The translations under genes were made by a program, and so were the position numbers. Positions 9,091 through 17,075 of a DNA stretch of 64,000 bases are shown piece by piece (position 1 is the first letter of the stretch; each line of letters starts with the position of its first letter). This DNA comes from JAGDMJ01 sp963809695 (lineage in GTDB: Bacteria; Bacteroidota; Ignavibacteria; UBA10030; UBA6906), in the NCBI GenBank assembly GCA_963809695.1, contig CAWEKI010000007.1, forward strand, positions 248,001 through 312,000, in the 5' to 3' direction. Under the pieces are notes generated by a model. The model saw only the letters and a program-made list of their open reading frames with translations, had not been told where the DNA came from and did no database searches.

Positions 9091-9817
9091 GCTTCCCTAT
9101 CTCTGGCACGTCAGAGAACGCAAAGTCCTCGGAAAGGCAAACCCGCAGACCGGCTTGCTCGAGGAGCATATTAACTTCAACCGCCGGAAACAACCGCTCT
9201 TCCACTGTCTCGGTCATCGGCTCCCCGCCGCTGCGCGGCGTTAGGATGACCACGGAGCGCGCACGGCCGCTGGCTGGATCAAAACTGTTCTCCAGCACCA
9301 GGGTGAAATCCTTGTGGCGGACCACTTCGTCGTGGGTCCAGAGAGTTGCGTAGCAACGTTCGTTGTTGAGGTCGAACATGAAGTACCCCCCGGGAAGGAG
9401 TGCATGGCGGATCCCCTGAAACGTGCCAAGGAGTTCGTCCGCCGAAGAGACATGATTCAGCGTATCGAACATTGATGTGACCAATCGTACCCGTCGGGGG
9501 GCCTGCAGCCTCCTCATGTCTTGCCGAATGAAAACCACCGGCAGGTGCTCTTCATCCCGCTTCCTTTCCGCCTCCTGCAGCATTCCCGCCGAAGCGTCCA
9601 CACCCCAGGCCTTCCAGCCTCGGCGGGCCATCGCCAGTGCGAGAGTCCCCGTACCACAGCCGACATCAAGAATCGTGGACGTGGGAATGTGGAATTCCCG
9701 GATGGAAGCAAGGAGCCGCGGAAGGATGACCGCGGTGAAGTCCCGTCCGTAGGTATCCTGCCACCGGTCATAGACACCGGGAAGGACCTGATAGCCCGCT
9801 GAATCCGTCTCAGCCAC
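8993..9817 (-). CDS. SAM-dependent class I methyltransferase
   Basis: A small-molecule or macromolecule methyltransferase of unknown substrate, 274 residues. Motif I is clear (ILDVGCGTGTLALAMA, about 49-64), followed by the acidic motif II position (GVDAS) and a Methyltransf_11/25-like core to about residue 150 (LLPGGYFMFDLNNE), then a beta-rich insert. The start is a GTG at 9817 with no strong Shine-Dalgarno site. It starts 3 bases after the carA stop and is probably co-transcribed with carA. The last roughly 30 residues (serine- and proline-rich) are antisense to the end of the PP2C gene; the fold seems complete before that tail. No gene symbol can be assigned. Confidence 0.85.
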   Translation of the reverse strand: MAETDSAGYQVLPGVYDRWQDTYGRDFTAVILPRLLASIREFHIPTSTILDVGCGTGTLALAMARRGWKAWGVDASAGMLQEAERKRDEEHLPVVFIRQDMRRLQAPRRVRLVTSMFDTLNHVSSADELLGTFQGIRHALLPGGYFMFDLNNERCYATLWTHDEVVRHKDFTLVLENSFDPASGRARSVVILTPRSGGEPMTETVEERLFPAVEVNMLLEQAGLRVCLSEDFAFSDVPEIGKLKTWWVAERPASPASRSSASHRLPVSSFPRIP

Positions 9818-9820
9818 TGG

Positions 9821-10972
9821 TCAGGAAGGTTGCGGAACAGAGACCGGCGCGCCCGATTTCATCATCATGACGAAATCCCTGAACAAATAGTCGCTGTCGT
9901 GCGGGCCAGGCGAGGCCTCCGGGTGGTACTGAACCGAGAATAAGGGAAGATCACGATGACGGAATCCCTCGTTTGTTCCATCGTTCAGGTTGACATGCGT
10001 GATCTCGATCCGGGTCTTATCCAGGGTTTCCGGGTCGACGGCAAAGCCATGGTTCTGGGAGGTGATCTCAATCTTGCCGGTCAGTAGATTCTTGACGGGA
10101 TGATTCCCCCCCCGGTGACCGAACTTCAGCTTGAAGGTTTTCCCATCCAGGGCCAGGGCGATGAGCTGGTGGCCGAGGCAAATGCCGAAGATCGGCTTCT
10201 TGCCGATAAGCCGCTTGATGTTGTCGATCGCCACCATCACGGCTGCGGGATCTCCCGGCCCGTTTGAAAGAAAGATGCCGTCCGGATCGAGCTCCAGGAG
10301 ATTCTCGGCGGAAAACGTTGCCGGCACCACCGTCACCGCGCAGCCATACCCCACAAGCCGGCGGAGAATGTTCCGCTTAATGCCGAAATCATAGGCGATG
10401 ACGTTGAACTTCGTCTCCCCGGGTTGAGCGATCAGCGTCGGCAGGGCAAATGGAGTCCCATCCACCTCGTCCCACTCGAAAGGGATGCCGCACGAGACTT
10501 TTGTCGCGAGATCGAGGTTGAGCATCGGCGGAGCATTCATAACCTTCTTCAAGAGACTTGCATCGTCCATGTCCATCGTGGAGAGAATGCCCCGCATGGC
10601 ACCATCGGTCCGAAGGATTTTGGTGAGCATCCTGGTGTCGATCCCCTGGATGGCGAGGATGCCTTGCTTCTTGAGCCATTCTCCCAGGCTGCCGGATGCC
10701 CTCTGGTTACTGTAGAAGTCAAAATATTCTTTCACGATAACGCCCGCCACTTGAGGCACCGCCGACTCCATGTCATCGACATTGATGCCGTAATTACCGA
10801 TCAAGGGATAGGTCATCGTGACAATCTGTCCGGAATAAGACGGATCGGTGAAGATTTCCTGATACCCTGACAGGCTTGTGTTGAAAACGACTTCGCCGGT
10901 AACTTCTCCCGGAGCTCCAAAACAATCTCCGGTGAAGACCGTTCCATTCTCGAGGACAAGTTTAGCTTTCAT
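9821..10972 (-). CDS. carA: Carbamoyl-phosphate synthase small subunit
   Basis: Glutamine amidotransferase subunit that hydrolyses glutamine and supplies ammonia to CarB for carbamoyl phosphate, used for pyrimidines and arginine. 383 residues: the CarA N-terminal domain (FNTSLSGYQEIFTDPSYSGQ), then a class I amidotransferase domain with nucleophile Cys265 in GICLGHQL and the His350/Glu352 pair in YHPEASPGPHD. The start is ATG 10972, which has AGGAG 8 bases upstream; the frame stays open to 11023 but that extension is not family-like. carB is not in the window. The upstream region holds DnaA-box-like sites and an imperfect palindrome that could be regulatory. Confidence 0.96.
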   Translation of the reverse strand: MKAKLVLENGTVFTGDCFGAPGEVTGEVVFNTSLSGYQEIFTDPSYSGQIVTMTYPLIGNYGINVDDMESAVPQVAGVIVKEYFDFYSNQRASGSLGEWLKKQGILAIQGIDTRMLTKILRTDGAMRGILSTMDMDDASLLKKVMNAPPMLNLDLATKVSCGIPFEWDEVDGTPFALPTLIAQPGETKFNVIAYDFGIKRNILRRLVGYGCAVTVVPATFSAENLLELDPDGIFLSNGPGDPAAVMVAIDNIKRLIGKKPIFGICLGHQLIALALDGKTFKLKFGHRGGNHPVKNLLTGKIEITSQNHGFAVDPETLDKTRIEITHVNLNDGTNEGFRHRDLPLFSVQYHPEASPGPHDSDYLFRDFVMMMKSGAPVSVPQPS

Positions 10973-11026
10973 AGGCTCCTGGCGCGCTTTTTTGCTTCCT
11001 GAGGGAGCAAATTGAAGTGACATTAG

Positions 11027-11035
11027 TTATCCACA
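11027..11035 (+). other. DnaA box (perfect TTATCCACA)
   Basis: TTATCCACA on the plus strand, 55 bases upstream of the carA start, facing the three minus-strand boxes at 11153-11185. It matches the bacterial DnaA-box consensus exactly. DnaA binding is inferred from sequence alone. Confidence 0.55.
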
Positions 11036-11054
11036 TTCCTGCATCTAACGATTG

Positions 11055-11125
11055 ACAGGTAAAATAGCGAATTTTCGTAACGTTTCCTGTAAGTCATTAT
11101 CCCATCTAAAGTTATGAGACCCCAA
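11055..11125 (-). promoter_or_regulatory. Weak candidate carA promoter with imperfect palindrome
   Basis: On the minus strand, TTGGGG (11120-11125) and GATAAT (11096-11101) are 18 bases apart, giving a predicted start near 11089. Immediately downstream, 11055-11090 is an imperfect palindrome bounded by ACAGG and CCTGT, in the position of an operator. The -35 match is poor, so this is tentative. Confidence 0.3.
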
Positions 11126-11152
11126 TTGAAGCGAGAAGTGAAGCCAGTTCCC

Positions 11153-11185
11153 TGTTGATAATAGTGTGGATAAAAATGTGAATAA
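11153..11185 (-). other. Array of three DnaA-box-like sites at 12-bp spacing
   Basis: Minus-strand sites: 11177-11185 TTATTCACA (fits TTATNCACA), 11165-11173 TTATCCACA (perfect) and 11153-11161 TTATCAACA (one mismatch). Their starts are exactly 12 bases apart. They lie just before the end of the gamma-glutamyltransferase gene, in the carA upstream region, opposite the perfect box at 11027-11035. An origin role is possible but gene orientation argues against it; titration or transcriptional control by DnaA is equally plausible. Confidence 0.5.
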
Positions 11186-11194
11186 TCAATGGCC

Positions 11195-12901
11195 TTAGTA
11201 TCCAACAGCCACCCCTTCCTCTCGTGGATCTGGCGCCCCGAGGAAGCTATCGCGGCTGTAGTCAATCATGAGTGCGTGGCATCGGCCATTCGGATCCAGC
11301 GTTTCCTTCGCAGTATAACCCATTGTGCGCAAGTTCGCAACGACACCGGCTGGCAGCCCGTTGCGTTCGTACAGAAGCTCATCGGGACGCCACTGATAAT
11401 GAATACGAGGCGCATCCACAGCATCCTGGAGTGGAAGTCCGAAATCGATCACATTCAGAATCACTTGCGCCACGGACGTGCTGATCCGGCTTCCCCCTCT
11501 TGCCCCGAGCAAAAGAACTGGTTTACGGTACTTCAACACAATCGTGGGGGTCATCGAACTCAGCATGCGCTTCCCCGGAGCAATGGCGTTTGCTTCTCCC
11601 CCGAGAAGGCCGAACATATTCGGCACATCCGGTTTTACGGCAAAATCATCCATCTCGTTGTTGAGAAAGAAACCTGCTCCCGTGACGAGCGTTTTGCATC
11701 CGTAGTTGTCGTTCAACGTATAGGTCGTGCTGACGACGTTCCCGAACCTGTCCGCCGTGCAGAAGTGCGTTGTCTGCTTAGGCTCCGGTTCTCCGGTTAT
11801 GGACGAACTTGGCGTTGCGTGAAGGCTGTCGATCATCCCGGCATTGCGCATGCCATACGCTTTTCCGGTCAGCGAGTCAACCGGCATGGGGACGTAGTCC
11901 GGATCGCCCAGGTAACGGGCACGATCAGCATACGCGCGCTGGGCAGCAGCGGCAACCAGATGAAGGGCACGGGATGTATTGTGTCCTTTTCCTTTCATAT
12001 CGAAGCGCTCAAGGATGTTGAGCATCTCCAGGAGCGTCACCCCACCCCCGGCTGGAGGCGCCGAGGTAATGATCTCGAATCCCCGGTAGGAGCCGGACAG
12101 AGGCACGCGTTCAACAGCGCGATACGCGGAGAGGTCTTCGCTGGTCATGATGCCGCCCCCTTTCTTCACCTCTGCGACGATGCGTTTGGCAACGTTTCCT
12201 CCATAGAACCCATCCGTACCTCGTTCCATAATTGTCTGGATGGTTATCGCAAGGTCAGGCTGCTTAAGTGTATCTCCTGCTCGAACAGGGATGCCGTTGG
12301 GCCTGAACACCGATAAGGCGGAGCGGGAAGCAAGGCTGTCAGGAAGAAATCGTTGCAGCGATTCCGCCAGCCGCTCGTTCACGGAAAACCCATCGCGGGC
12401 GAGCTTCAGCGGATAGCCGAGCACATCCGACGCCGGTTTGGTTCCATATCGTTCAAGGGCCATCAGCAATCCTGCAACAGTGCCCGGCACGCCTGCCGCG
12501 AGAGGTCCTCTCTGGCTCATGCCTGGAACAGGATTGCCAAGGGAATCCAGATACATGTTCTCGCTTGCTGCGGCAGGGGCCTTCTCCCGGAAGTCTATCA
12601 TGGTTGCCCTGCCGTCCGACATCCGGATCAGCATGAACCCTCCGCCGCCGAGGTTCCCTGCCTCGGGATATGTCACGGCCATGACGAATCCCATCATCAC
12701 CGCAGCATCGATAGCGTTTCCACCCCGTCTGAGCACTTCCGCTCCGGCGGCCGAAGCCAATGAATCGGCTGAAACCACCATGCCATGGGGTGCGCTCACT
12801 GCTTTCCGGGAGGCACCGCAGGTGTCAGGATGCCCGAGCGGTAATACCCCGAGGATCAGTGCAGTAAGCAGTACCTTGGGGGAGCGATGAACAGTGCGCA
12901 T
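11195..12901 (-). CDS. ggt: Gamma-glutamyltransferase (glutathione hydrolase)
   Basis: Secreted or periplasmic Ntn-hydrolase that removes the gamma-glutamyl group from glutathione and related peptides. 568 residues with an N-terminal signal peptide (LLTALILGVLPLG, cleavage near 25-30). The autoprocessing site is intact: nucleophile Thr377 in KQTTHFCTADRFGNVVS, giving a large subunit of about 350 residues and a small subunit of about 190. The gamma-glutamate-binding FREKAP segment (104-109) and the SMTPTIVLK and GARGGSRI motifs are present. The start ATG 12901 lacks a Shine-Dalgarno site. A terminator-like hairpin lies 35 bases upstream and may belong to ssb or attenuate this gene. Confidence 0.95.
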   Translation of the reverse strand: MRTVHRSPKVLLTALILGVLPLGHPDTCGASRKAVSAPHGMVVSADSLASAAGAEVLRRGGNAIDAAVMMGFVMAVTYPEAGNLGGGGFMLIRMSDGRATMIDFREKAPAAASENMYLDSLGNPVPGMSQRGPLAAGVPGTVAGLLMALERYGTKPASDVLGYPLKLARDGFSVNERLAESLQRFLPDSLASRSALSVFRPNGIPVRAGDTLKQPDLAITIQTIMERGTDGFYGGNVAKRIVAEVKKGGGIMTSEDLSAYRAVERVPLSGSYRGFEIITSAPPAGGGVTLLEMLNILERFDMKGKGHNTSRALHLVAAAAQRAYADRARYLGDPDYVPMPVDSLTGKAYGMRNAGMIDSLHATPSSSITGEPEPKQTTHFCTADRFGNVVSTTYTLNDNYGCKTLVTGAGFFLNNEMDDFAVKPDVPNMFGLLGGEANAIAPGKRMLSSMTPTIVLKYRKPVLLLGARGGSRISTSVAQVILNVIDFGLPLQDAVDAPRIHYQWRPDELLYERNGLPAGVVANLRTMGYTAKETLDPNGRCHALMIDYSRDSFLGAPDPREEGVAVGY

Positions 12902-12931
12902 AGGAGATGTTACAGAAGTTCACATCCACAG

Positions 12932-12964
12932 AAAAGGGAAGGCGATCACACTGTTCGCCTTCCC
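12932..12964 (-). terminator. Rho-independent terminator downstream of ssb (or ggt leader attenuator)
   Basis: The minus-strand RNA folds a perfect 10-bp stem (arms 12936-12945 and 12955-12964, GGGAAGGCGA/TCGCCTTCCC) with a 9-base loop, followed by TTTTCTGT. It lies 94 bases after the ssb stop and 35 bases before the ggt start. Confidence 0.75.
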
Positions 12965-13058
12965 TCTATCGAACCCGGGTCTCTATAGTGATAACACCAT
13001 TTCAACCAAACGTGATCCTGTTTTGTGCTGCGAACGGGGGACGTCCCGCTTCAAAGCA

Positions 13059-13493
13059 CTAGAATGGCAGATCGTTTTCTTCCTTCCCTCCTCCTCCTGT
13101 GCTTGTCGATGGAGTTTCCGGCAGAGGTGCATTTCCGCCGTTATCGGGAGCTGCCGCCTTGTAGTCCAACATGATCATATTGTCGGCGACAATCTCGGTG
13201 ATGTATTTCTTGGTCCCCGTGTTCTTGTCGTCATAGCTGCGGGTCTGGATCCGTCCTTCAATATAGACCTTTTTGCCTTTCTTGAGCCACTCGCCGCAGA
13301 TCTCGGCAAGTTTCTTCCAGGCAACGATATTATGCCATTCCGTGCGTTCCTGCAGATTCCCATCCTGGTCCTTCCAGCTTTCGTTAGTCGCCAGGCTGAA
13401 CGTAGCCACCGCAACGCCGCTCGTGGTATAGCGGAGTTCGGGGTCCTTCCCAAGGTTGCCAATGAGCATCACCTTATTCAGACTCTTAGCCAT
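13059..13493 (-). CDS. ssb: Single-stranded DNA-binding protein
   Basis: Binds single-stranded DNA during replication, repair and recombination and recruits partner proteins through its C-terminus. 144 residues: an OB fold (about 4-110, starting KVMLIGNLGKDPELRY and including EWLKKGKKVYIEGRI), a short flexible Gly/Pro/Thr linker and the conserved acidic tip ENDLPF. ATG 13493 has a GAGG Shine-Dalgarno site and a strong promoter of its own. It is followed by a Rho-independent terminator, so it is probably a single-gene transcript. Confidence 0.97.
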   Translation of the reverse strand: MAKSLNKVMLIGNLGKDPELRYTTSGVAVATFSLATNESWKDQDGNLQERTEWHNIVAWKKLAEICGEWLKKGKKVYIEGRIQTRSYDDKNTGTKKYITEIVADNMIMLDYKAAAPDNGGNAPLPETPSTSTGGGGKEENDLPF

Positions 13494-13523
13494 TCTTTGA
13501 TCCTCTTTATTATAATATGCCCC

Positions 13524-13552
13524 ATTCTAAGGAGTTTTTTGGTAAGTGTCAA
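13524..13552 (-). promoter_or_regulatory. Strong sigma70 promoter of ssb
   Basis: Minus strand: TTGACA at 13552-13547 and TAGAAT at 13529-13524, spaced 17 bases. The predicted start lies about 25 bases before the ssb ATG. Confidence 0.75.
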
Positions 13553-13649
13553 GGAGACGGGGCTTACAGCGCGAGCCGTGCGACTTCCGCTCATGGCCGA
13601 ACCGTCCTCCTGCGCTCAAACCGTAAATGTAAATCTCGCTGGTTGGTGT

Positions 13650-14510
13650 TCACTTCCGCGGATCAGCCACCGTGTACACCCCGGATTCCGCGAGGAGATA
13701 CAGGATCCCGTTGCTAGCGGCAATGGAGCGGATGTGAACGGATTCAGGAGCAACGATCGGCTGGATCTGCACAGCCGGCCCGGGACGGTTGTCCTGATCG
13801 TAGAAGAAAATCGTCGTCGAGTCCAGGACTGCAACGCCCTGCTCGTCCGCAAAAAGCGCGGTGGGAGAAATAAAGAGTCCGGGAGAGAGGTCTTGCAGAT
13901 AGTTGCCAAAATTATCGAACACCAGCACCCGCGGCGCGTCCAGAACATAGACGTTGTCCTTTGGGCCTGCTTGCGCGCGCGATGGCCGAAGCAGCCGACC
14001 CTGGCCGGCGCCAAAGCCGCCGAACGGAACCGAGACACCGTTCAGCTGGTTGATCTTGACGATCCGGGAGTTCTCCGTGTCGCAGATGAACAGGTCGCCA
14101 GAACGGGAGAGTGAGACATCCGAGGGGTAGCCGAACCGCTCATCGGGGTTGCTGTTGTCCCGCGTGAAAAGTGAGGAAACAAAGGTTAGATTCCGGTCAT
14201 ACCGCTGGATACGGTGATTGCCATAGTCGGCGACGTAAACGTCGATGCCGTTCCGCGCCCAAATGCCGGCCGGCCGGTCGAAACGGTCATTTTCCCACCC
14301 CTGCCCCCCCACTTCGTGAACAAGAACGCGATCCTTGGAGTATATCCGCAGCGTGCTCGACTCGCTGTCCAGCACAAACATATTACCATAGATGTCGACA
14401 CTGATTGCCGTACCGCGGATGGTGCTGGCCTGGACCATCAGCAGGTTGTCCCCTGCGGAAAAGCCGAGCCCGGCAATCACGCCGGCGATGAGGAGAGATC
14501 GAAGGGTCAT
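13650..14510 (-). CDS. Secreted NHL-repeat / six-bladed beta-propeller protein
   Basis: About 286 residues with an N-terminal signal peptide (RSLLIAGVIAGLGFSAG). The rest is a series of NHL-type blades: GTAISVDIYGNMFVLD, RPAGIWARNGIDVYVAD, YPSDVSLSRSGDLFICD, RPSRAQAGPKDNVYVLD and SPTALFADEQGVAVLD. A beta-propeller exported to the periplasm or cell surface is predicted; such proteins usually bind ligands or partners, and no enzyme signature is visible. ATG 14510 is chosen over a TTG two codons upstream; no Shine-Dalgarno site is seen. It follows the PIG-L-like gene by about 160 bases and may share its transcript. The specific function is unknown. Confidence 0.8.
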   Translation of the reverse strand: MTLRSLLIAGVIAGLGFSAGDNLLMVQASTIRGTAISVDIYGNMFVLDSESSTLRIYSKDRVLVHEVGGQGWENDRFDRPAGIWARNGIDVYVADYGNHRIQRYDRNLTFVSSLFTRDNSNPDERFGYPSDVSLSRSGDLFICDTENSRIVKINQLNGVSVPFGGFGAGQGRLLRPSRAQAGPKDNVYVLDAPRVLVFDNFGNYLQDLSPGLFISPTALFADEQGVAVLDSTTIFFYDQDNRPGPAVQIQPIVAPESVHIRSIAASNGILYLLAESGVYTVADPRK

Positions 14511-14604
14511 GTGCAAAGATACGAAGGAAGAAGCAATTCAGCAACGATATACTATGGATAAGACACCCTTCTGCCCCGGAGGCGCATCCCTGCCTCGCCG
14601 GTCT

Positions 14605-14657
14605 GGGGCGCCTGTGGCGCCCCGAAACTCTCGGCTCCGCTCACCGTAAAGGTGAGC
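14605..14657. repeat. Two adjacent hairpins between the PIG-L-like and NHL genes
   Basis: Hairpin one: GGGGCGCC-TGT-GGCGCCCC at 14605-14623 (8-bp stem). Hairpin two: GCTCACC-GTAAA-GGTGAGC at 14639-14657 (7-bp stem). Neither is followed by a T tract on either strand, so they are not clear intrinsic terminators; a palindromic repeat or an mRNA processing or stabilising structure is possible. Confidence 0.5.
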
Positions 14658-14673
14658 GCGATTCGAAGGGCTT

Positions 14674-16959
14674 TCATTTCCCCGCAATAAGATTCGCGAG
14701 AAGACGAAGGCTTCCCGGATGGACATTCATCAGTTGCGAGACAAGATCAAGTGCGACAATGGTGATTCGTCCCTTCCCTTCGGTGATCTCCGCCACCAGA
14801 GGAGCTCCGTCGTCTTCTGTGGTCACCGGCATGCTCACGCCTTCCCGGGCGGGAAGTCGCACCGAGCCGAGCGCACGCGCAACGACCCACCCCTTCCAAT
14901 CATCTGCCCCGATGCCATTCGGGCTTTTGAGGAGTTGTGAGGTCGAATCGGTTCTCACTGCGCTTTCAGGAGCGAGCGCAGGCCAGGCGCTGAAACCCAC
15001 TCCTCCGAAGGCTGCTCGACCATCGAGCTCGAATTGCGGCAGGACCACGAGGTGGCCCCCCTCACGAACCCATGGAACGAGAACCGACTCCATTCGTGAG
15101 GCGTCACTCCGTAATGCCAAGGCGTCCCGGTCGATAAGCACCGTGCGGATGCCTGCGAGAGACGCTGCGCTCACACCGGAGGAATCTAAGGCAACATACG
15201 GGACATGCATCCGCCGGAGGGCGGTTTCCGCCGGACTTGATTGCAGGGCGGAGAAAAGGCCCACCGGAGCAGACGTGTCGGCCGCCAACGGGAACCTCCT
15301 TGCGGTAAACCAGGCCACTTTTTCTCCATTAATCCTGACGTTGACGATGTATTCACCGTCCGGAGTGTCGGGGTTCCATTGCAACGCCAGTGTATCCTCA
15401 AGGATGAAATCTTTGGCTGGGAGAAACAACGGCTTGGGCCCGGCCGAAACGATAGAATCCTCGACTGCAATGCTGCCTTTGAATGCGTTCCGGGAAATAT
15501 TAAGCAGGGAGAACGCCAACTTTTCCCCGGGATATGCGCGGACCACCGGCGTGAGGATTTCCAGGGCGCGCCGCGGCCCGGTCCGGAGTTGCAGATCACC
15601 GCGGAACGCAAAATTCCTGCTCCGAACCGAGTCCTTGTGAAACACGATGAATGGGAACGGCACTCGGGGAAGCTCGCTTTCAAGGCCGTACACGGATGCA
15701 GGAGTGTTGTACACCAGCTTGTCGGGCGTGATAATTGTAAATTCCTGAGGCTTGTTGAGTGGAAAGCGGAAGTCCTCAGACTCGTTGATCCACCATACTT
15801 TGTTCATGGCTTCGGGAAATACAATTTCCATGTTCTTCGCAGTGAGCTCTGAAAACCTGAGATAGAACACCTGCCGCTCGGTGAGCAGGCTATCGCTGGA
15901 ATTGTATCTGATCTGCACGTGGAGGAGTCGGCACCGAACATCCTCAAGGATATTCTTCGCCGATGTACATACGCGCAGATCGACAGGGCTCAGCGACGGT
16001 AGTTCGTGGATAAGCAGATACTGCGCTTCGTCTATCGACCCCGATACCGACGAGAGCGCACCCGGTGGCGCCGATTGCACTGCTCGTTGTGCAGCTTTCA
16101 ACATATCGCGGACCTTTGGGCTCAGGACGGGGAGCCCTTCAAGAAATGTCCGCGGTGTTCTTCCGCCCGCCGGATGGACGAGACTGTACACACGATCCCC
16201 TCCCGCTCTCCGGCCCATCACTCCTCGGAGCGTTTCGTACGTGGTTGCCGATTCCCTGGCAATCTCCCGGTAGCTCTTGTGCAGAGAGGGGTCGAGCCTT
16301 CCCGCATCGACATGGAACGTGCCAGTACTATCACCCCGGTCCACGAAGACCCTTCCGACCGTCCATGCTGTCTCTGCCCGCGCCAAAGCAGCGAGCATCG
16401 CCGACTGTCGGAGAGTCGTACCGGGCGCCCCCCGAAAGTCTCTGTTGACCAGGATCATATCGGGGCGGCAATAGAGGAGAGCACGGGTGAGTTTTGCCTC
16501 GACCGAATCGGGGATCCAGTACCGGTGAAGCGCCACAGTATCATCGATCACTCCCACGTCGGGAAGGTTAAGGAAGTACGCCTCCGCACCCACCTGTGCC
16601 GACGCAGCGTATGCTTCTTCTCTCCTTCTCCCGGCAAGGCGCATCGGTGAGTCACCGTTGAAATCGCTCAGCGTGGCCGCGCCATCGGTCACATACAGAC
16701 TGAAAACCCGGGCACCTTCGCCGATTCCAAGCGTGGCAAGTGTCGCGAGATCTTCCTGTCCCGGCTCCATTGCCACTGACAGGACGACCGCGTGGGAACC
16801 CAACTCACGTGCCAATCGGGCGAGCGAAGCGCCGCCGTCCTCACGAATGCCCGGGCTTTCTGCTATCCCGCCTGCCAGAGCAAAGACGGAGGCAGTGACG
16901 ATCCCCCATGCCAGGAACGGCAAATTCCTTCTGGCCCCGTTTGGTCCTCGACGTACCAT
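14674..16959 (-). CDS. PIG-L/LmbE-like protein with degenerate metal site
   Basis: 761 residues with a signal peptide or anchor (about 13-33). Residues about 50-200 follow the PIG-L (GlcNAc-PI deacetylase/LmbE) pattern: a buried strand, then VFSLYVTDGAATLSDF, the RRREEAYAASAQVGAEAYFLNLPDVG segment (positions 111-136) and PDMILVNRDF. The zinc motif HPDDE is replaced by EPGQE (65-69), and the later His ligand region carries no His, so deacetylase activity is unlikely. The C-terminal 550 residues look like beta-sandwich domains and an amidotransferase-like fold (VREGGHLVVLPQFEL) ending GKGRITIVALDLVSQL. ATG 16959 has GGGG about 7 bases upstream. It lies just beyond the terminator of the surface operon. 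The function is unknown; a pseudo-enzyme or binding role is inferred. Confidence 0.75.
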   Translation of the reverse strand: MVRRGPNGARRNLPFLAWGIVTASVFALAGGIAESPGIREDGGASLARLARELGSHAVVLSVAMEPGQEDLATLATLGIGEGARVFSLYVTDGAATLSDFNGDSPMRLAGRRREEAYAASAQVGAEAYFLNLPDVGVIDDTVALHRYWIPDSVEAKLTRALLYCRPDMILVNRDFRGAPGTTLRQSAMLAALARAETAWTVGRVFVDRGDSTGTFHVDAGRLDPSLHKSYREIARESATTYETLRGVMGRRAGGDRVYSLVHPAGGRTPRTFLEGLPVLSPKVRDMLKAAQRAVQSAPPGALSSVSGSIDEAQYLLIHELPSLSPVDLRVCTSAKNILEDVRCRLLHVQIRYNSSDSLLTERQVFYLRFSELTAKNMEIVFPEAMNKVWWINESEDFRFPLNKPQEFTIITPDKLVYNTPASVYGLESELPRVPFPFIVFHKDSVRSRNFAFRGDLQLRTGPRRALEILTPVVRAYPGEKLAFSLLNISRNAFKGSIAVEDSIVSAGPKPLFLPAKDFILEDTLALQWNPDTPDGEYIVNVRINGEKVAWFTARRFPLAADTSAPVGLFSALQSSPAETALRRMHVPYVALDSSGVSAASLAGIRTVLIDRDALALRSDASRMESVLVPWVREGGHLVVLPQFELDGRAAFGGVGFSAWPALAPESAVRTDSTSQLLKSPNGIGADDWKGWVVARALGSVRLPAREGVSMPVTTEDDGAPLVAEITEGKGRITIVALDLVSQLMNVHPGSLRLLANLIAGK

Positions 16960-16996
16960 GGATGCCCCTTAGCACTGACTTCTGCAAAAGTAACGG

Positions 16997-17037
16997 AAAA
17001 ATAGGAAAGGCTGGCATGAACAGGCATGCCAGCCTTT
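16997..17037 (-). terminator. Rho-independent terminator of the surface-protein operon
   Basis: A perfect 13-bp stem (arms 17006-17018 and 17025-17037, AAAGGCTGGCATG) with a 6-base loop. On the minus strand it is followed by CCTATTTTTCC. It lies 38 bases after the PorV-like stop and before the PIG-L-like start, so the three-gene operon ends here. Confidence 0.85.
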
Positions 17038-17075
17038 CGTTCAACTGAGATCGGGATATGAGCGTGCGTAGGCCC

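Noticed and set aside
11024..11194. Chromosomal replication origin
   Set aside because: DnaA boxes are present, but dnaA/dnaN are not adjacent, the AT-rich unwinding region is modest, and the ribosomal operons would all be head-on to a fork leaving here. Kept as a DnaA-box finding, not called as an origin.
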